This document shows, piece after piece, positions 59,357 to 64,000 of a DNA stretch of 64,000 nt. Location of the stretch: assembly GCA_023213395.1 (NCBI GenBank), contig CM041465.1, forward strand, positions 155,875,741 through 155,939,740, given 5' to 3'. The translations under genes were made by a program, and so were the position numbers. The DNA comes from Cycas panzhihuaensis. Lineage: Eukaryota > Cycadophyta. The stretch's first letter is position 1. Each line of letters starts with the position of its first letter. Below the pieces are notes generated by a model. It worked only from the letters and a program-made list of their open reading frames with translations, ran no database searches and was not told the origin of the DNA.

Positions 59357-61301
59357 TTGATCATATTTTCCCACTAAACTTGCATAAAGCCATTGATACT
59401 TCTCACTCACAATTCATGTGAGATTGAGAGTTCATTTGAGAGCTTTATTTTATATTAGAAAGGTTTAAATTTTATTATTTTATATGTTGCTACATCTACT
59501 ATGTGTAGAATTACAGAGGTAAAAAAAGTACTGATTTTTGAAGTTATTTGAGTGTCGAAACAACTCTAGACTATATTTTGAAGGTTTAAATTTTATGAAA
59601 ATTTTGACAGTCTCCAATTTCAATAAAATTTAACATGCAAGGTCACCCATCTAAGAGGAGTAATCTTGTCCTCTTGAGCATCTTTAGATTCAACCTATAA
59701 CAACTAGATTTAGTTCAAATGCAATTTTTATCCATTTAGAAGATCTATTCCTAATTTCTTCATATGTGATTGATTTCTACTAAAATTTTTTGAAAGCTTT
59801 AGTAGATCTGGACAAAACATCTATTTTGGATCTGGTCTTATTAAATTTCATTAAGTATTAAATATGAATTTCTCTAAAAAATGTTCAAATTTACGCGTGT
59901 AATTTAGGGCACTTTTCCTTAGTAAAATTCTTTAAATATGAGTTAATCTCTAATTTTTTTAGGGCTTTAGTAGATTTAAGTTTTAAAAAGATTTTGAGAC
60001 TGATTTCATTAAATTTCATTCATTGACTGATGAGAAATTTATAGTTTTTTTATGAATGTTGAATCTGCTTATTCAACTATATAGAAATATTTTGAGGGCA
60101 TTTTGAGCAGTTTCTTAGCCATTTTTTGAGCTGCTATAAAAGGAAAAGTTGATGTACATGTTGAAACGAAGATTTTGACATACTGAAGTTTGAATTCTAA
60201 GATAGTGAATATAGCAAAATAGTTTTTACATCTTTTTCAAAAATTTAACTTTATTGTCTTATTAGAAATGTCATTCTGAATACTTTTTTCTTTTGTCATA
60301 CATTCAGATTCTACCAACTAGGCCTCCATATTTATAAATTTTGTAAAATTTTATGAAATAAAATCATAAAATAAGGTAAATTAGCAAGCTTATAAATTTA
60401 CAAAAATTATTATTTTAGTAGCAAGTTAATCTACTTTCTTGGTCTTTTATGGCTTTTGTATTAAAATTTTTAAAATTACATTTGGAAGCATTGTACCAAA
60501 GTAAGGGAAACCTTAGATCAAAAGTAATACCAGTTCCCCTACTAAATCTAGTATGCTCTTTCTATTTTCATATATAGCATAAAGCATAAACAAAAATAAG
60601 TAAGCACGGAATAATGGTTTCATACTGGGTCTAGTCTTAACCAAAATAATGGTAGAGGGATATGTTAGCCATACTTATAGCCTCTAATTAAAGATAATCT
60701 TGATAATCACTTGGAAAAACTGAAAGTTTAAACAAAATTAAAATATAGTCAATCTAATATCTGTTATAGCCATGGAATATGCCTGTACCATCTTTCAAGG
60801 TTAGGTATATCGTTGCTCATCGGAGAACGAGATGAGCACTACCAATACCTGAGATCCATATTGTCTTGGCAATGGTGTGGGTATCGCAAGTGAAGGCCGT
60901 AATACATATACTAGAAGCCCTCTTAAGCATTGACACTTCAACTACTTTGGACTTGAGATAGAGGTTTGGGTTTAATCATACATCCTACATCACACTTGGT
61001 TTTTAGTTATGTGCACCTACATGCCAGCTTCTACATGGATACAATCTTAATTGTATCATCACATGATACATCATTTATGTTTGTGATCCTTATATTGCCA
61101 TTTGTACATATTATTATTGCCACTTGTACACATCATCAAACTATGTTGCATCAGAAATATTTGCCAAAAGTATTGGTGGCCTATTATTATTACTTGTTAT
61201 TTACTCATATTCCCCTTGTTGCACTAGGTGTATCAGCCACACGTATCAATGGCATTTTTATTTACTTTCTTCACTATCTCTTTCACTTCATTATCTTCAC
61301 T
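59357..61301 (+). other. Copia-A2 leader, non-coding
   Basis: AT-rich, no domain. The right part aligns with the Copia-A1 leader. The 115-residue hydrophobic frame at 60966-61313 is not conserved in A1 and overlaps the gag start, so it is not a gene. Confidence 0.6.
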
Positions 61302-62470
61302 ATGTCTTCTTAGTTTAAGTAGAATGTAAACTACATCTTAAAAGGAAAAGATAATTAAGATCTATGGTATACCAGGGTCAAGAATGCTACTAAGTATGAA
61401 GGCCTTTAGAGAGCCCATCTACAACTTACACTTGTCATCCTTGCGACAACAACAATACCTGCCTCTGGAGGAATCCCACCTGTAGTTCTAGTAGATCTTG
61501 TAGCTAAATTACAATGGGAAATCGATGATGAGAAGATTCATGAAGGTATTATATTGGTGACTGACTACTCTTTGCACAATCTAATTGATGAAGAATAACA
61601 CGATACAACCTCAAAAATCCTTGAGGTTCTTACAAAAAAAATTGACGTAAAGTCTAACCTTAAATTTGTTTATCTAGTCTTAAAGATGAACAAGATGAAG
61701 ATGCAAAAGGGACATACACATGAAATAATCAACCTCCTTCGACCGATAAAACAAGCAATAGACAACGATTTTAAGATCTAATGGATTACATGTGCATTCC
61801 TTATACAGTCCTATCTACATATACCTAATTATAAAAACTTACTAAGGAGTCTTCAATCAAGTGGAATGTTGAAGACGCTTAACTTTGAAGCTCTTGTAGA
61901 GAAGTTTACAAAATTTAATAAGACCTTTTATATTTATTTTGTAACTTCAAATCCTCTTCCAGATGCAACTTTTAATATGGAAGAATAACTATGCTTCTTA
62001 AAGAATCAGGGTCCTTCTCATGATAAAGGAAATAATCAAGTAAGGGGTAAAGGATGATGTAAAGGAAATTAGCCACTAAGTTAATAGAACCTTTAACAAT
62101 AGCAGCTTAGGTAGTCTCAAGGCTAAGCACTACCTTTCAATGCAAGATAGTCAGGCCAAACTAATACTTCATAGGCTTAGAATCAAATTATCATGTGTAA
62201 AAGGTGCAATAAGAGAGGACACCTTGCAAAGGACTATCGTATACCTACAAACAAGCTACCTAAGTTTTAACAAAAATACAAGGCTCATAATGTTGATGAA
62301 ACATGTGAAGAACAATTTGGTGGTGTAGGTTTTACTTAATCACACATTGAAAGACTTGAGGGATCTTTATCAATAGAAGTCATTGACCAAACTAAAAGGT
62401 ATTTTGAAGCCCATTATGGTTGTGCCACTTGTGATCTTGAATCGTTAATGTAAACCCCTCTTGGAGTTAC
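61302..62470 (+). pseudogene. Copia-A2 gag, broken
   Basis: Start ATG 61302 corresponds to 1351 in Copia-A1. Matching stretches: KLQWEIDDEKIHEGI, SLQSSGMLKTLNFEALVEKF and DATFNMEE. The zinc knuckle near 62194-62240 reads CKRCNKRGHLAKDY: as in Copia-A1, the last Cys is Tyr. Several stops. Confidence 0.85.
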
Positions 62471-62487
62471 AAATAATATAACTTCAA

Positions 62488-64000
62488 ATACCTCCTCATG
62501 GATCATAGATATAGGAGTGACATAACATATGGCCTGCAATCATGATCTATATTAAACTTTTGATTCCAATGTATATGGTGTCATTTACATGGCTAATAAA
62601 TCCCAACAACTAGGGGAAGGTATCAGAAGCATACACCTAAAACTCCCTGGCTTAAGAGATTTCACATTATTTGATGTCTTGTACATTTCTAATCTGAAAT
62701 CAAACTTACTCTTCTTATTTACTCTTGTCTCTTATAGATTCAATCTTAGTGTTACCATAAAGGACCAGACTCTTTAGGTCATTCACCCTCTAACAAATTG
62801 AGCGGTATTAACTGGAGTGCTTACTAATAAATTATTTAGATTAAATGACTACTCATCTTCTGAAGCCAACTATGATCAAAACCCTTGTGCTGATGAAGAC
62901 TTTGCTTTTAATACCACTTTGACATATCCTAAGTTATCCCAAGAAGCTCTTTGGCATGCTTGCATAGGCCACGTCCATATCAATTGACTTAGAGATCTTT
63001 GCCACACCCTTTTAGGACTACCCAAGTTCTCCTCCAAGGCCTTTAAATGTGAAGTATGTATCATAATCAAATCTAATAGACAACCCTTTACTAATAGTGA
63101 ATGGAAATCGAGTCATCCTCTTCAATTGGTATACTTTGATCTATGCAGATCAATGCCCATTCCATCATTGAAATAAAAATTATATTGCATATCCTTCATT
63201 AATGATTTTATTAGGAAAGTGTAGGTGGCTTTTCTGACTAGGAAAAATGGGGCATTTGGTGTCTTTAAAGCCTTTAAAGCTTGCACAAAAAAGGAGATAA
63301 GTTATCAGATTAAGTGTCTTAAAATAGATAATGGTGGAGAATATACCTCTACTAAGTTTGAAACCCTCCTACGAAATAATGACATCAAGCACTACAGTAC
63401 AATAGTAGGCATCCCCCAATAGAATGGAGTTGCCAAGTGCATGACAGGTCTATTATGAATATGGCTTGAGCTATGTTGTTTTATAAGAATATACTTGTTT
63501 ACTTATGGGTGGAAGCAATTTGGGCAATTGTTTATTACATTAATGCTATTAGCCCATCTAAAGGAGGAAGTTCTTATAATAAAAAAAGGACTGGATAGAC
63601 TCCCATTGCTTACCACTTCAAAATATTTGGCATAATATGTTATGCCTATATACTAAATAGAGATAGAAAAAAACTCTAGCCCAAAGCACTTAAAGGCATC
63701 TTTATTAGATACCCTATGGACAAAAAAAGGTACAAGGTTTTTATACCTTCACAATAAAAGATTATCATCACTAAAGACATGGTGTTTGTGGAAATAGATG
63801 ATCAATTGTTATGATTAGACTCCAAAACATCAAACCACCATTACTATGATGTTACTTAATATGACATATAGATTCTAAACTTTGGGGGGGTAGACACTCA
63901 AGAATTACTCAAACTATTGGAATCTAACAATAGAGCCATGTAGGATAGTAGTTGTGATTCTGAACCAGTGAGTATACATTATACACCACCATTCGAGAAC
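62488..64000 (+). pseudogene. Copia-A2 protease and integrase, cut by the window edge
   Basis: The protease site reads WIIDIGVT-stop-HMA near 62500, so it is inactive. The integrase zinc region is LWHACIGHVHIN (62950) and CEVCIIIKSNRQPF; the core has VYFDLCRS, KIDNGGEYTS and NGVAKCM, where the catalytic Glu is Lys. A frame change follows near 63440; the C-terminal part near 63700 (SLLDTLWTKKGT, other frame) matches the same place in Copia-A1 (about 3735-3790). Confidence 0.88.

Larger units (their letters stand above)
59024..64000 (+). mobile_element. Copia-A2: second copy of the Copia-A family, 3' end off window
   Basis: 5' LTR, primer site, about 2-kb leader, gag, protease and the start of integrase; the window ends before reverse transcriptase. 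It shares LTR start, leader, gag and pol sequence with Copia-A1 on the same strand. GTTAA (59019-59023) would be the left copy of its target duplication. Confidence 0.9.

Noticed and set aside
60966-61313. 115-residue membrane-like frame before Copia-A2 gag
   Set aside because: Not open in the same place in Copia-A1, and it overlaps the gag start.

Overview
The window looks like intergenic DNA from a large, repeat-rich plant nuclear genome (seed plant; a gymnosperm is possible but the sequence does not settle it). Almost all of it is Ty1/Copia and Ty3/Gypsy LTR retrotransposons, with tRNA-Met-type primer binding sites, chromovirus and Tat-type Gypsy lineages, and a tRNA-derived SINE. I see no convincing host protein gene, no rRNA or functional tRNA gene, and no bacterial-type feature. 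Every coding region is broken by stops or frameshifts, and the LTR pairs I compared differ at roughly one base in ten, so the insertions are old.

Layout, left to right (labels are mine): Copia-A1 (1-6709, +, 5' LTR off the window); Copia-B fragment (6760-8410, -); Gypsy-C, a complete chromovirus with target-site duplications (9579-14277, +); Copia-D, complete (14391-20395, +); 2.1 kb AT-rich spacer; Copia-E, complete (22472-29408, +); 3.9 kb spacer with a possible solo LTR; LTR-F, a non-autonomous LTR element with no gag or pol (33325-37472); spacer with a SINE (38121-38415, -); Tat-H, a 14.8 kb Tat-type Gypsy element (40100-54931, +); spacer; then a nest: Gypsy-I fragment (56813-57657, -) interrupted by Copia-J (57658-59018, -), itself interrupted by Copia-A2 (59024 to the right edge, +). 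Copia-A2 is a second copy of the family that opens the window.

The most interesting parts are: (1) Tat-H carries, between integrase and 3' LTR, an antisense gene of its own with a CCAAT/TATA promoter, a plant mobile domain (PMD), a 115-bp intron and a C-terminal coiled coil. It faces a sense ORF for a second, archaeal-type RNase H. (2) Gypsy-C contains an inverted block (part of its own LTR plus its protease) that would fold any full-length transcript into a long hairpin. (3) A small hairpin of the form CCC-loop-GGG, often inside a GTGGG/CCCAC stem, recurs in the 3' regions or LTRs of three unrelated elements. (4) Inactivating changes are mostly C-to-T or G-to-A transitions, as expected of methylated, silenced DNA.
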